Assembly (NCBI GenBank): GCA_902595795.1
Contig: CACJRK010000002.1
Location: 33,608-97,607 of the forward strand
Direction: 5' to 3'
Source: an uncultured Pelagibacteraceae bacterium
Lineage (GTDB): Bacteria; Pseudomonadota; Alphaproteobacteria; Pelagibacterales; Pelagibacteraceae
DNA: 64,000 bases
Notes under the pieces: model-generated
What the model saw: the letters and a program-made list of their open reading frames with translations, nothing else
Told to the model about the DNA's origin: nothing
The model's database searches: none
Shown here: piece by piece, positions 20,104-29,916 of the stretch
Layout: every line of letters begins with the position of its first letter
How positions within the stretch are numbered: position 1 is the stretch's first letter
Made by a program: the position numbers and the translations under genes

Positions 20104-20122
20104 AATTAATTGATAACTATAA

Positions 20123-21163
20123 TTATCTTGATGGTGGAACGTATAAAATACCACCTTTAGTCCATAATTCGTTTGGACCTCTGTCTGGTAATATACCAGT
20201 GTCAGCTATATTTCTCTTATAGCTTTCACCATAGTTTCCAACTTGTTTGATAATTCTTAAGTTCCACTCATTGTCTAGACCGAATGCAGCACCTAATTCA
20301 CCTTCAGCACCAACTAGTCTTTTAACAGCTGGGTTATCTGAAGTTTTCATAGAGTCAGCATTAGCAGAAGTTATTCCTAACTCCTCAGCTTCAATCATAG
20401 TATTTAAAGACCATCTTACGATATCTTCCCATACTGAGTCACCTTGTCTAACAACTGGGCCTAATGGCTCTTTTGAAATAGTTTCAGGTAACACGATGTG
20501 CTCATCTGGATTAGACATTTTTGTTCTTTGTGCAGCTAAACCTGATTTATCTGTAGTGTAAGTATCACATCTACCAGCATCATAAGCAGCTACGACTTCA
20601 TCAGCTTTTTCGAAAGCAACTGGCTCATAAGAAATTCCTTTAGAGTTAAAGAAGTCTCTCATATTTAACTCAGTTGTTGTACCAATGTTCGTACAAGCTG
20701 AGATACCATCTTTGAATTGGCTTGTTGAAGTAATACCAGAACTTTTTCTAACCATGAAACCTTGACCATCATAGAAGTTTACTCCTACGAAAGTAAGTCC
20801 AATATCAGCATCTCTAGAAAGAGTCCAAGTTGTGTTTCTTGATAAGATATCAATCTCACCAGATGTTAAAGCTGTAAATCTTTCTTTAGCACTTAATGGT
20901 GTAAACTTAACTTTGTTTGCATCACCTAGTACTGCAGCAGCTACCGCTCTACATACATCAACGTCAACACCAGTCCAATTTCCTGCAGCATCAGCGTTAG
21001 AAAATCCTGGAAGACCTTGAGATACTCCACATCTTACAAAACCCTTCTTTTGAGTGTTTTTAAGTGTTTTAGATTTTTTAGCAGCCATAGTTTCTGTTGT
21101 AAAAGTAAACAACACCGCAACCATAGCAACTAATGAAGTTAATTGTTTTAAGTATTTAAACAT
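20123..21163 (-). CDS. aapJ: general L-amino-acid ABC transporter substrate-binding protein (AapJ/YhdW-like)
   Basis: 346 aa with signal peptide; GFVRCGVSQGLPGFSNADAAGNWTGVDVDVCRAVAAAVLGD, C-terminal GESYKRNIADTGILPDRGPNELWTKGG. Confidence 0.93.
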   Translation of the reverse strand: MFKYLKQLTSLVAMVAVLFTFTTETMAAKKSKTLKNTQKKGFVRCGVSQGLPGFSNADAAGNWTGVDVDVCRAVAAAVLGDANKVKFTPLSAKERFTALTSGEIDILSRNTTWTLSRDADIGLTFVGVNFYDGQGFMVRKSSGITSTSQFKDGISACTNIGTTTELNMRDFFNSKGISYEPVAFEKADEVVAAYDAGRCDTYTTDKSGLAAQRTKMSNPDEHIVLPETISKEPLGPVVRQGDSVWEDIVRWSLNTMIEAEELGITSANADSMKTSDNPAVKRLVGAEGELGAAFGLDNEWNLRIIKQVGNYGESYKRNIADTGILPDRGPNELWTKGGILYVPPSR

Positions 21164-21186
21164 TATTCTTCCTTTTAGTTATTTTT

Positions 21187-21221
21187 ATTTGTTAACAAAT
21201 AATTCAAAACGTATTTTGAAT
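21187..21221. promoter_or_regulatory. two adjacent inverted repeats upstream of aapJ
   Basis: ATTTGTTAACAAAT (21187-21200, perfect 14-bp palindrome) and ATTCAAAA-cgta-TTTTGAAT (21202-21221). Confidence 0.55.
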
Positions 21222-21339
21222 ATTCTTAATTTAAGCATGTAAGAAAATACTGTTCAAGAAAAATTAATTTAAAATTGAGTTCATTATAAAATCTCGTCAA
21301 GCAAAATTTCAAATAATTAGTGGCTAAAAAAGTAAGAAA

Positions 21340-21416
21340 TGGCGCGCCCTGGAGGATTCGAACCTCCGACCCTCGGTTTAGAAAACCGATGCTCTATCCA
21401 GCTGAGCTAAGGGCGC
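21340..21416 (-). tRNA. tRNA-Arg (TCT)
   Basis: Minus strand GCGCCCTTAGCTCAGCTGGATAGAGCATCGGTTTTCTAAACCGAGGGTCGGAGGTTCGAATCCTCCAGGGCGCGCCA; anticodon TCT; encoded CCA. Confidence 0.95.
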
Positions 21417-21450
21417 ATAGTTTAAATATTCATACATATATAATACTTAA

Positions 21451-22857
21451 TTAATTTTTAAATAGAAATTTTTTAGCTATTAACAACAATGATAAAAGCT
21501 CAACTCTTCCGATAATCATAAAAAAAATAAGAAAATATTTAGTTAAAAAATGTAGGTTATTAAAATCAAAATCATTTAATCCATATGCTGTGGAATTCAC
21601 TGTATTCATAAGAGTTAAAATGGCTAATTTGAATGAACTTTCAAAATCAATATCACCTAAGGTTAATAAAGTTGTTAAGAAAAATAAAGAAATTACAAAA
21701 ATAATTATTGTTAAAAAATATTTATTTATCTCGTCAAAGTTAAAAATAATTTTTGAAAACATCAGCTTATTCATAAAAACATTCTTAGGCTTACTAAATG
21801 ATAAAATTTGATTAATTGAATATTTTGTCAACGAATAAATTTTTAAAAATCTTATTCCAGAACTTGTTGAAAAAAAAGAACCACCTATAATTACTAAAAT
21901 TAGATAAATAAAAGTTAAATTACTTTTTTCTAGATTCAATGAAATACCAATATTAGACATACTACTTACCAGTGTTAAGAAACTATAAATAAAATTTTTA
22001 TCATAACTAAAAAAAACAAAAAAAATACTCACAACAACTACAAAATATAGAAATAAATGAATATCTTCATAAAAAAAATTAAGGTTTTTATTTCTTAAAA
22101 AAATTAGATTGTAAGTAAAGAAAATACTAAAAAAAGAAATCATCATTAAAAGAGAAAAAATAATTACTTGTGAATTATAAATTAAAATAGATGAAAGATC
22201 ATTTACAGGTAAAAAACCACCTGAAGAAATAATTGTCATTGCTAAATTTAATGAATTAAAAGATCTTATTCCAAAAATGTTCAAAATTATAAAAATAGCA
22301 ATTGTTAAACTAGAATATAAGAAAAATATTTTAATTGACTGTTTTAAAACTTCTGAACTATTAAAAGACAAAAAATTTGTTAAAGTTTTTTTTAAACTTT
22401 CATCATATATATCAATAAGAAATATTATAGAGTATAAAAAATACAAACCTCCTATCCATTGAATTGAAGATCTCCACAAAATTAAACCTTGATCAATATG
22501 TTTTATATTTTCAAATATAGTAAACCCTGTAGAGGTAAAACCTGATACTGCTTCAAAGTATGCGCTTAAGAAAGTCAAGTTATATATGCTTAAATACAAT
22601 GGAATAGACAAAATCATTGGCATTAAAAAATAGCCTAGAAGAACAGTTAATATTTTTTCAAATATAGTTGTTTTTTTTTCAGGAGTTTTTAACTTATAAA
22701 AAGCTAAACCTATAAAAGCTGAAATAATTAAACTGAAATAATAGGTATTTAAATTTAGATACAAATTGAAATAGTAAGAATAAATAATATTAAAAAATGA
22801 AAAAAAAGAAATCAGTATAAAAAAAAAACTTAAATATTTTACTCTAAAAAATGACAT
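21451..22857 (-). CDS. trkH: Trk potassium uptake membrane protein
   Basis: 468 aa; SGFTSTGFTIFENI, QWIGGL, GGSFFSTSSGIRFLK. Confidence 0.88.
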   Translation of the reverse strand: MSFFRVKYLSFFFILISFFSFFNIIYSYYFNLYLNLNTYYFSLIISAFIGLAFYKLKTPEKKTTIFEKILTVLLGYFLMPMILSIPLYLSIYNLTFLSAYFEAVSGFTSTGFTIFENIKHIDQGLILWRSSIQWIGGLYFLYSIIFLIDIYDESLKKTLTNFLSFNSSEVLKQSIKIFFLYSSLTIAIFIILNIFGIRSFNSLNLAMTIISSGGFLPVNDLSSILIYNSQVIIFSLLMMISFFSIFFTYNLIFLRNKNLNFFYEDIHLFLYFVVVVSIFFVFFSYDKNFIYSFLTLVSSMSNIGISLNLEKSNLTFIYLILVIIGGSFFSTSSGIRFLKIYSLTKYSINQILSFSKPKNVFMNKLMFSKIIFNFDEINKYFLTIIIFVISLFFLTTLLTLGDIDFESSFKLAILTLMNTVNSTAYGLNDFDFNNLHFLTKYFLIFFMIIGRVELLSLLLIAKKFLFKN

Positions 22858-22861
22858 TTAA

Positions 22862-24253
22862 TTAAATAGAACTAATGCTAAATATATTTTCTACTACTGA
22901 AATTGAGTCTTTTTTTGCTAAAAAAACAACCTTGTCTTTTTTTTGAAAAACAAAATTTGATCTTGGTATAATAACTTTATTTTCTCTCAAAAGAGCTCCG
23001 ATTCTTATCTCCTCTGGTAAATTAGAATTTTTTAGCTCTTTATTAATCAATTCAGATGTCTCAATAATTTCAGCTTCAATTACCTCATATTCACCTTTCA
23101 TAATAGTATAAGCTGTTTCAATTGTTCCTTTGTGCACATGCTTTAAAATACTTGAAACAGTATTCATTCGAGGATCAATTAAATCATCAATTTTTAAAGA
23201 ACCTTGTAATAATGAATAATTAGGTTTGTTGATTAATGCCATTGTTCTTTTATCATCAATTTCTTTTTCATCTTTTGCAAATTTTTCTACAAGAACACTT
23301 ACCATTAGGTTGTCCTCATCATCATTCGTTAAAGCAAGTACCGTTTCTGCTTCTTCTAAATTAGCTTCAGCTAAAACCTCTTCATCCAAAGCATCTCCAT
23401 TTATAACTATTGTATTGTTTAATTCATTTGCGAGAAACTCCGCTCTATCTTTGTTTTTTTCGATAATTTTAACTCTTGATGCATCTAAGCTTTCTTCTAA
23501 ATTTTTTGCCAAATTGAAGCCAATATTTCCACCTCCAACAATTAAAATTTTTTTAGAAACTTTTTCATTATGACCAAATGCCTCTAAAGTTTCAGACATT
23601 TGAGAGGAGTTAATAATAACATAAATTTTATCATCTTTCCTTACTTCATCATTTTTCTTTGGAATTAAAAATTTATCATCTCTTATAATACCAATAATAT
23701 TAGCATCTAAATTTGGAAATTTTTTTGTCAACTCATTAAGTTTAATATTGCTTAATTTGCAATTTTCATTAATTAAAATTTCTAATAATCTTATTTTATT
23801 ATTGGCAAAAGGAACGCTATCTAATGCTCCTGGAGCCTCAAGTTTTCTTTGAATTGATTTTGCAATTTCAATTTCAGGAGAAATAATTACGTCAATTGGT
23901 AAGTTTTCTTTATTATATACTCTTGTAAATTTTGGGTTTAAATAATCTTGCGATCTAATCCTGGCTATTTTTTTTGGAATATTAAAAATTGAAAATGCTA
24001 TCTGGCAAATAACCATATTAATTTCATCATTTCTTGTTACTGCAATAATCATATCTGTCTCTGCTGCATTAGCTTTTTCAAGTATGGAGGGGTATGTTCC
24101 TTTACCAACTATTGCTTTGACATCTAAAGCTTCATCAATTTTTTGAATATCTTCACTAGATGGATCTATAACAGTTATAGAGTGACCTTGTTCACTTAGC
24201 TGTTTAGCTATAGTGAACCCTACTCTTCCAGCCCCACAAATGATTATATTCAT
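22862..24253 (-). CDS. trkA: Trk potassium uptake NAD-binding protein
   Basis: 463 aa; GAGRVGFTIAKQLSEQGHSITVID and second GGGNIGFNLAKNLE Rossmann motif. Confidence 0.94.
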   Translation of the reverse strand: MNIIICGAGRVGFTIAKQLSEQGHSITVIDPSSEDIQKIDEALDVKAIVGKGTYPSILEKANAAETDMIIAVTRNDEINMVICQIAFSIFNIPKKIARIRSQDYLNPKFTRVYNKENLPIDVIISPEIEIAKSIQRKLEAPGALDSVPFANNKIRLLEILINENCKLSNIKLNELTKKFPNLDANIIGIIRDDKFLIPKKNDEVRKDDKIYVIINSSQMSETLEAFGHNEKVSKKILIVGGGNIGFNLAKNLEESLDASRVKIIEKNKDRAEFLANELNNTIVINGDALDEEVLAEANLEEAETVLALTNDDEDNLMVSVLVEKFAKDEKEIDDKRTMALINKPNYSLLQGSLKIDDLIDPRMNTVSSILKHVHKGTIETAYTIMKGEYEVIEAEIIETSELINKELKNSNLPEEIRIGALLRENKVIIPRSNFVFQKKDKVVFLAKKDSISVVENIFSISSI

Positions 24254-25609
24254 TTAATTAAATTCTTTAATTCCTAAACCTTTTAATTTACGATGTAAGG
24301 CACTTCTTTCCATTCCAACAAAATTTGCAGTTTTTGAAATATTTCCATTAAATTTTTTTAATTGAATAGTTAAATACTCTTTTTCAAATTTTTCTCTAGC
24401 TTCTTTTAATGGCACAGATAGGCTGTTTTCAGCAATTTGATCATCAAAATTATCATTTTTAAGAGATTCTTTTATTATATTTGAAATCTTTTCTCTACTA
24501 TCAGGTTGTAATATAGCGATCCTTTCAATTAAATTTCTTAATTCTCTTACATTTCCTTTCCAGTTATGATTTAAAATATAACTATTGTTTTCATCAATAT
24601 CTAACTCATTAATATTATAATTTTGTGATATTTTTTTTGAAAAATATTTTATCAAAAGTGGTATATCCGAAATTCTTTGACTTAGTGATTCAATATTAAT
24701 CTCAAAAACGTTAATACGATGAAATAAATCTTCTCTAAAGTTTCCAATTTGAATTTCTTTTTTCAAGTCTTTGCTAGATGAGCAAATTAGCCTAACATCA
24801 ACTGTAATATCATTATTACCATTAACTCTTTTAAATTTTTGATCTATCAAAACCCTTAAAATTTTTGATTGAATATCTAATGGTATTTCAGAAATTTGAT
24901 CTATAAGAAGAGTTCCTTTATTTGCTTTTTCAAGTGCGCCATAAGAAATTGAACCATTTTCTTTTTCTTCACCAAATAATTCTAGCTCATATTTATTAAA
25001 GTCTAATAAGGCTCCATTTAATATTATAAATGGTCTCTTATTTCTCAAAGAGTTTTTATGTATTTTTCTTGCAACTAGCTCTTTACCTGATCCTGAAGGA
25101 CCATTTATAAGAACTCTACTTTCTGTTAATGATATTTTTTTAATTTGATCAATTATATTTGTAGTGTTTTTACTATCACCTATTAAATCATATGATGAAA
25201 ATAATTTACTTTCATACTCTTTATTTTGTTTTTTTAAATCATAATTTTCGACAGCTCGACTTATAAAATTTAATAATCTGTTTTGATCAAATGGCTTTTC
25301 GATAAATTCAAAAGCTCCATATTTTAGAGATTTTACTGCCATCTCAATATTTGCATGTCCTGAAATTATTATTACTGGAAGATCTTTATCTTTTGTTTTT
25401 ATATGAGATAAAAGTTCAATACCATCATTATCTCCTTTGTCTAATTTCACATCTAATATAGCAACATCAGGTAATTTTTTATCAATTTCTGTTAAAGCCT
25501 GATTATAGTTAGCAGCAACTCTTGTTTTATATCCTGCGTCAATAATTAATTCATTAATTATATTTCTAATATCGGCATTATCATCAACAATTAATATCTC
25601 AGCGCTCAT
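24254..25609 (-). CDS. ntrX: two-component response regulator NtrX
   Basis: 451 aa; receiver (LDVKLD), AAA+ domain (GPSGSGKE), Fis-type HTH (NISKTANFVGMERSALHRKLKGLGI); adjacent to ntrY. Confidence 0.92.
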   Translation of the reverse strand: MSAEILIVDDNADIRNIINELIIDAGYKTRVAANYNQALTEIDKKLPDVAILDVKLDKGDNDGIELLSHIKTKDKDLPVIIISGHANIEMAVKSLKYGAFEFIEKPFDQNRLLNFISRAVENYDLKKQNKEYESKLFSSYDLIGDSKNTTNIIDQIKKISLTESRVLINGPSGSGKELVARKIHKNSLRNKRPFIILNGALLDFNKYELELFGEEKENGSISYGALEKANKGTLLIDQISEIPLDIQSKILRVLIDQKFKRVNGNNDITVDVRLICSSSKDLKKEIQIGNFREDLFHRINVFEINIESLSQRISDIPLLIKYFSKKISQNYNINELDIDENNSYILNHNWKGNVRELRNLIERIAILQPDSREKISNIIKESLKNDNFDDQIAENSLSVPLKEAREKFEKEYLTIQLKKFNGNISKTANFVGMERSALHRKLKGLGIKEFN

Positions 25610-27390
25610 TATTTAATAAATGTAATTTTTACTTTAGCTCCATCATTAGTTGATATGAAATCAATAACTCCATTATGATCATTAATAATTTTACTCACTA
25701 TGGATAGTCCAAGTCCTGTTCCATTTTTTTTTGTTGTAAAATATGGGTTTAATATATCCTTAATATTATTTTCTAATTTTTTAAATCCAATTCCTGTATC
25801 ATCAATTATGAGATTGATATGATCATTTTTGTTAAATAGTTCAATAGTTATGTTTTTATTGCTATTGCTTGATTTTTCTAATTTTTGATGGATGCTTTCA
25901 ATAGAATTTTTAATGAGATTTAATATTACCCTACTTAATTGTTCTTTATCACTACTGAAATAAATTTTTTCAGCATTGCTTGTAAAAGTAATTTTTATAG
26001 AACTATCTAATTCTTGAAGTAATTTAATATTTTCTTTTATGAGTGTAACTAAATTATTTTTTTGAAATACAGGCTTTGGCATTCTTGCAAAATCAGAAAA
26101 TTCATTTACTAATTTTTCGATTTGTTTAATTTGATTATTAATAATCTTTAAATTTTCTCTAAAATTTACTTTATCTTCTTCAACAAGTTGGGTTGAATAT
26201 TTGCTTTTTAATCTATCGATTGTTAATTGTATTGGAGTAAGAGGATTCTTAATTTCATGTGCCATCTTTCTAGCTAAACTACCCCAAGCTTCATGTCTTT
26301 CATTAAGGATAAGCTTTTCTTGTTGGTTTTTTAATTTATCAATCATTTGATTAAAATTTTTATTTAAAATTTCTAAATCTTTATCAGTTTTAACCTCTGG
26401 AACTTTTGTATCTAAATTACCCATACCAATTGAAGTTGATGCCAAAATTAAATTATTTATAGATCTAAAAAATCTTGAAGAAAATCTAATTGCAATTGAT
26501 ATAGAGATAAACAAAAGTAAAGAGACTATTATTATATAAATAATTGCGAATGAAATTTTTATACCAGTGCTTTTTTCCTCAACTGTATAATAAAAATTAA
26601 TGGCTTCTTCAGATTCTGTAAGATATTTAGAAATATTTTTATCTAAATATTTTATTACATAAAGAAATTGATCATCGAAATTTTGTAACCGCATAATTGC
26701 TGCTGATCTATTTTCAAAAGCATTAATAATTTTTAATGGACGATCATCCTCTAAAACAAGATTTAAAGCTCTGTCTATTGGAGGTAAATATAATTTATTG
26801 TCATCAAGAGAGCTAAATAACAATTTTTTGTTAATATCAATTATGTGTATTTCATCGACTCTTCTTATTATTTTTTGAGTTTTTAAAAATCTTTTATATT
26901 CGATAATATTATTATTTAAAAAATTTTTACTTTTATTTATGTCAAAAGCAATAAGAACTATTTCTGATTTAATTTTGTCTCTTAATTGATCAACATAATC
27001 TTGTGCTAATTCATACGAATTATTAACAACGGTTGTTACTTTTTTGTCAAAATATTTTTCTAAAGCAAATGAAAATAAAAATAATGAAAATATAGAAATT
27101 AATAATGAAGGAATAAAAGTGAATAAAGCAAAATATGTTATATATTTTTTATTTGATTTAATACCTTCTGTATCAATATCATTTTTGATAGCTTTGTTAA
27201 TTTCTAAAAAAATAAAAAGGAAAAGTAGAAATAATAAAATAATATTTAAAATTAATAAATATTGTAAATTTTTATTTGAAAGTTCAACAAAACTTTTATC
27301 AATGAATGTTAAAAAAGTTAAAAACCCTACAAATAATGTAATAATAAATAGGAATATTAAATATATATTTTTTTTGATAAAATCGTACAT
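25609..27390 (-). CDS. ntrY: sensor histidine kinase NtrY
   Basis: 593 aa; N-terminal TMs, HAMP, MAHEIKNPLTPIQLTIDRL H-box, NLIKNSIESI N-box, GTGLGLSIV G-box. Confidence 0.92.
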   Translation of the reverse strand: MYDFIKKNIYLIFLFIITLFVGFLTFLTFIDKSFVELSNKNLQYLLILNIILLFLLFLFIFLEINKAIKNDIDTEGIKSNKKYITYFALFTFIPSLLISIFSLFLFSFALEKYFDKKVTTVVNNSYELAQDYVDQLRDKIKSEIVLIAFDINKSKNFLNNNIIEYKRFLKTQKIIRRVDEIHIIDINKKLLFSSLDDNKLYLPPIDRALNLVLEDDRPLKIINAFENRSAAIMRLQNFDDQFLYVIKYLDKNISKYLTESEEAINFYYTVEEKSTGIKISFAIIYIIIVSLLLFISISIAIRFSSRFFRSINNLILASTSIGMGNLDTKVPEVKTDKDLEILNKNFNQMIDKLKNQQEKLILNERHEAWGSLARKMAHEIKNPLTPIQLTIDRLKSKYSTQLVEEDKVNFRENLKIINNQIKQIEKLVNEFSDFARMPKPVFQKNNLVTLIKENIKLLQELDSSIKITFTSNAEKIYFSSDKEQLSRVILNLIKNSIESIHQKLEKSSNSNKNITIELFNKNDHINLIIDDTGIGFKKLENNIKDILNPYFTTKKNGTGLGLSIVSKIINDHNGVIDFISTNDGAKVKITFIK

Positions 27391-27412
27391 TCTTTATAAA
27401 TAATCACCATTA

Positions 27413-28516
27413 ATGATAAATAATTATTTTATAATACTTGCCTCAGGACAAAGCAAAAGATTTAATTCTGCAAAACAAAAACAGTTCATTAAGTATAAAA
27501 ATAGAGCTCTTTTTGAACATTCCATACTTAAAGGTGTAAAATCAAAACTATTTAAGAAAATAATCTTAGTAATTAATAATAAAAATAAAATTAAAAAAAA
27601 ATATTCGAAAGATGTTCTGATTATTAAAGGAGGTAAAGAAAGATCAGACTCCTCATTAATAGCTTTAAAATATATTAAGAAATTCAAACCTGGTAACGTT
27701 TTAATTCATGATGCGGCAAGACCCGATTTTTCTATAAAGCTTTTATTTAATATAATTAAAAATCTTAAAAAAAACCAAGCGGTTATTCCTTATTTAAAAG
27801 CAAAAGATACTGTTAAATACAAAATTAAAAATGAATATTATAATTTACAAAGAAATAATTCATTACTTACTCAAACACCTCAAGGATTTAAATTTAATAA
27901 ATTATTTAATTTATCAATTAAGAATAAAAATAAAATTACAGATGAAGCTACATTATTTATTAATAATAATGAAAAAGTAAAATTTATAAAAGGTGAAATT
28001 TTAAATAATAAAATTACTTTCAAAGAGGATATTAAAATTAACAAAATCTACTACGGAATAGGATTTGATATTCATAGATTGATAAAAGATAAAAAACTTT
28101 ATCTGGGTGGAATAAAAATTCCTTTTCACTCTGGTCTTAAAGGACATTCAGACGGTGATGTTATTATTCATTCTGTAATTGACTCACTTTTAGGAGCAAT
28201 GAGAAAAAAAGATATCGGTTCTATTTTTCCAGATAACCAAAAAAAATTTAAGAATATTAGATCATCAAAAATGCTTAAAACTGTTATTGAAATGTTAAAT
28301 AAAAACAATCTATACATAAACAATTTAGATATAAATTTAATTTGTGAGCAGCCCAAGGTTTCAATTTATAGAGATAGAATAATTAAATCTTTAACAAGTC
28401 TATTAGACATTGATAGAGGTATTATTAATTTAAAAGGTAAAACTGTTGAAAAACTAGGATTAATTGGAAAGGAAAAAGCAATAGCTTGTGAAGTTATTTG
28501 CTCAATATCTGAATGA
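27413..28516 (+). CDS. ispDF: bifunctional IspD/IspF (MEP cytidylyltransferase / MECDP synthase)
   Basis: 367 aa; IILASGQSKRF...QKQFIKYKNRALFEHS...HDAARPDF then GIGFDIHRL...LGGIKIPFHSGLKGHSDGDVIIHSV. Confidence 0.93.
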   Translation: MINNYFIILASGQSKRFNSAKQKQFIKYKNRALFEHSILKGVKSKLFKKIILVINNKNKIKKKYSKDVLIIKGGKERSDSSLIALKYIKKFKPGNVLIHDAARPDFSIKLLFNIIKNLKKNQAVIPYLKAKDTVKYKIKNEYYNLQRNNSLLTQTPQGFKFNKLFNLSIKNKNKITDEATLFINNNEKVKFIKGEILNNKITFKEDIKINKIYYGIGFDIHRLIKDKKLYLGGIKIPFHSGLKGHSDGDVIIHSVIDSLLGAMRKKDIGSIFPDNQKKFKNIRSSKMLKTVIEMLNKNNLYINNLDINLICEQPKVSIYRDRIIKSLTSLLDIDRGIINLKGKTVEKLGLIGKEKAIACEVICSISE

Positions 28517-29004
28517 AAAAAATAAATATATTATTGTCTACTTTTTTTGGTTGTGGATATTTAACAAAGATTCCTGGAACAGCTACGTCAGCAGTGACAA
28601 CTATTTTTATTTATATAGCTTATGAAATACTTGAATACGCCAATCTTAAATTTTCAATAATTATTTTTATTCTTTTATTTTTTTACTCTTTTTATGCTGT
28701 AAAAGACTCAGAATCTGAATTTGAAAATAAAGATCCTCGTCAAATTGTAATAGATGAAGTTTTGGGTCAATCAATGCCTTTAATATTATTATTGTATTTA
28801 AATCAAGCTAATCAAATCTATATATCTATTGAGGTTTGTTATATTTTAGCTTTTTTATTTTTTAGATTTTTTGATATTTTAAAACCTTTTCCAGTAAGTT
28901 ATTTTGATAAAAATCATAAAAACTATTTTGGGATAATTATGGATGATATAATAGCTGGATTGTATTCGATGATATTAATTTACTTAATAAGTCTAAAATT
29001 TTAA
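28513..29004 (+). CDS. pgpA: phosphatidylglycerophosphatase A
   Basis: TKIPGTATSAVTT, DPRQIVIDEVLGQ, FFRFFDILKPFPV. Confidence 0.92.
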   Translation: MKKINILLSTFFGCGYLTKIPGTATSAVTTIFIYIAYEILEYANLKFSIIIFILLFFYSFYAVKDSESEFENKDPRQIVIDEVLGQSMPLILLLYLNQANQIYISIEVCYILAFLFFRFFDILKPFPVSYFDKNHKNYFGIIMDDIIAGLYSMILIYLISLKF

Positions 29005-29468
29005 TGAGCATTCAAGCGCTTCATAAAAAACTAGTTAAAAAAAAATTAACTATATCTGTAGCTGAATCTTGTACCGGTGGACTACTGGCTAGCAATTTAA
29101 CTAAATTAGCTAACTCATCAAAATACTTTCAAATGGGTCTAATAACATACTCTAATCAAGCAAAAATAAAGATATTAAAGGTTAATAAAAATATTATAGG
29201 TAAATATGGTGCAGTAAGCAATGAGTGTTGCAAAGCGATGGTTTTAAGTTTATCAAAAATTTCAAAGAGTAAAATAAATGTGTCAATAACAGGAATTGCT
29301 GGTCCAGGTGGAGGCTCAAAAGAAAAACCAGTTGGTCTTGTTTATATTGGGGTCAAAAAAGGAAAAAATTTAATTATTAAAGAAAATAAATTTAAATCAA
29401 AAAATCGTAATTCAATTCAAAAATCAACAGTTCGTACTGTTATTAAGATAATCAGTAAAATTATTTAA
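29004..29468 (+). CDS. CinA C-terminal domain protein (nicotinamide-nucleotide amidase PncC-like)
   Basis: 154 aa; VAESCTGGLLASNLTKLANSSKYFQMGLITYSNQAK...SITGIAGPGGGSKEKPVGLVYIG. Confidence 0.93.
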   Translation: MSIQALHKKLVKKKLTISVAESCTGGLLASNLTKLANSSKYFQMGLITYSNQAKIKILKVNKNIIGKYGAVSNECCKAMVLSLSKISKSKINVSITGIAGPGGGSKEKPVGLVYIGVKKGKNLIIKENKFKSKNRNSIQKSTVRTVIKIISKII

Positions 29469-29916
29469 TACTTTCAGCTCTTTTTTGAAACGCGTCTGCT
29501 ATCTTTTCCAAACCAAATTGAAAAGATTTGGTCATTAAAATATTTAAAAACTTATTTTCGATTTCAAAATCAATATCAAACATAACCTCAGTTTTGTAAC
29601 CATCAGTATCATTTCCTACTTCAATAAATTTCCAATTATTTTCTAAATGATTTAATGGTCCACCTAAATTAACAACTTGAATATGATCATTTTTTTTATT
29701 TAATTTAACATCACTTTTAAAAGTATCCTTAAACGGCCCCTTGCCTATTGTAAGATCAGCAATTATATTTATGATATCACCGTTATCACTTCTCTCATAA
29801 ACCTTTGAATTATCGCAAAAAGGAATAAATTCTGGGTATTTTTCAATATCTAAAACAAACTCAATTAGCTTATCTTTTCTGTTATCAATTAAACGCTTAA
29901 CTGATGCTTTTGGCAT
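29461..29916 (-). CDS. COQ10/RatA-family START-domain protein
   Basis: 151 aa; VLDIEKYPEFIPFCDNSKVYER. Confidence 0.88.
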   Translation of the reverse strand: MPKASVKRLIDNRKDKLIEFVLDIEKYPEFIPFCDNSKVYERSDNGDIINIIADLTIGKGPFKDTFKSDVKLNKKNDHIQVVNLGGPLNHLENNWKFIEVGNDTDGYKTEVMFDIDFEIENKFLNILMTKSFQFGLEKIADAFQKRAESIK

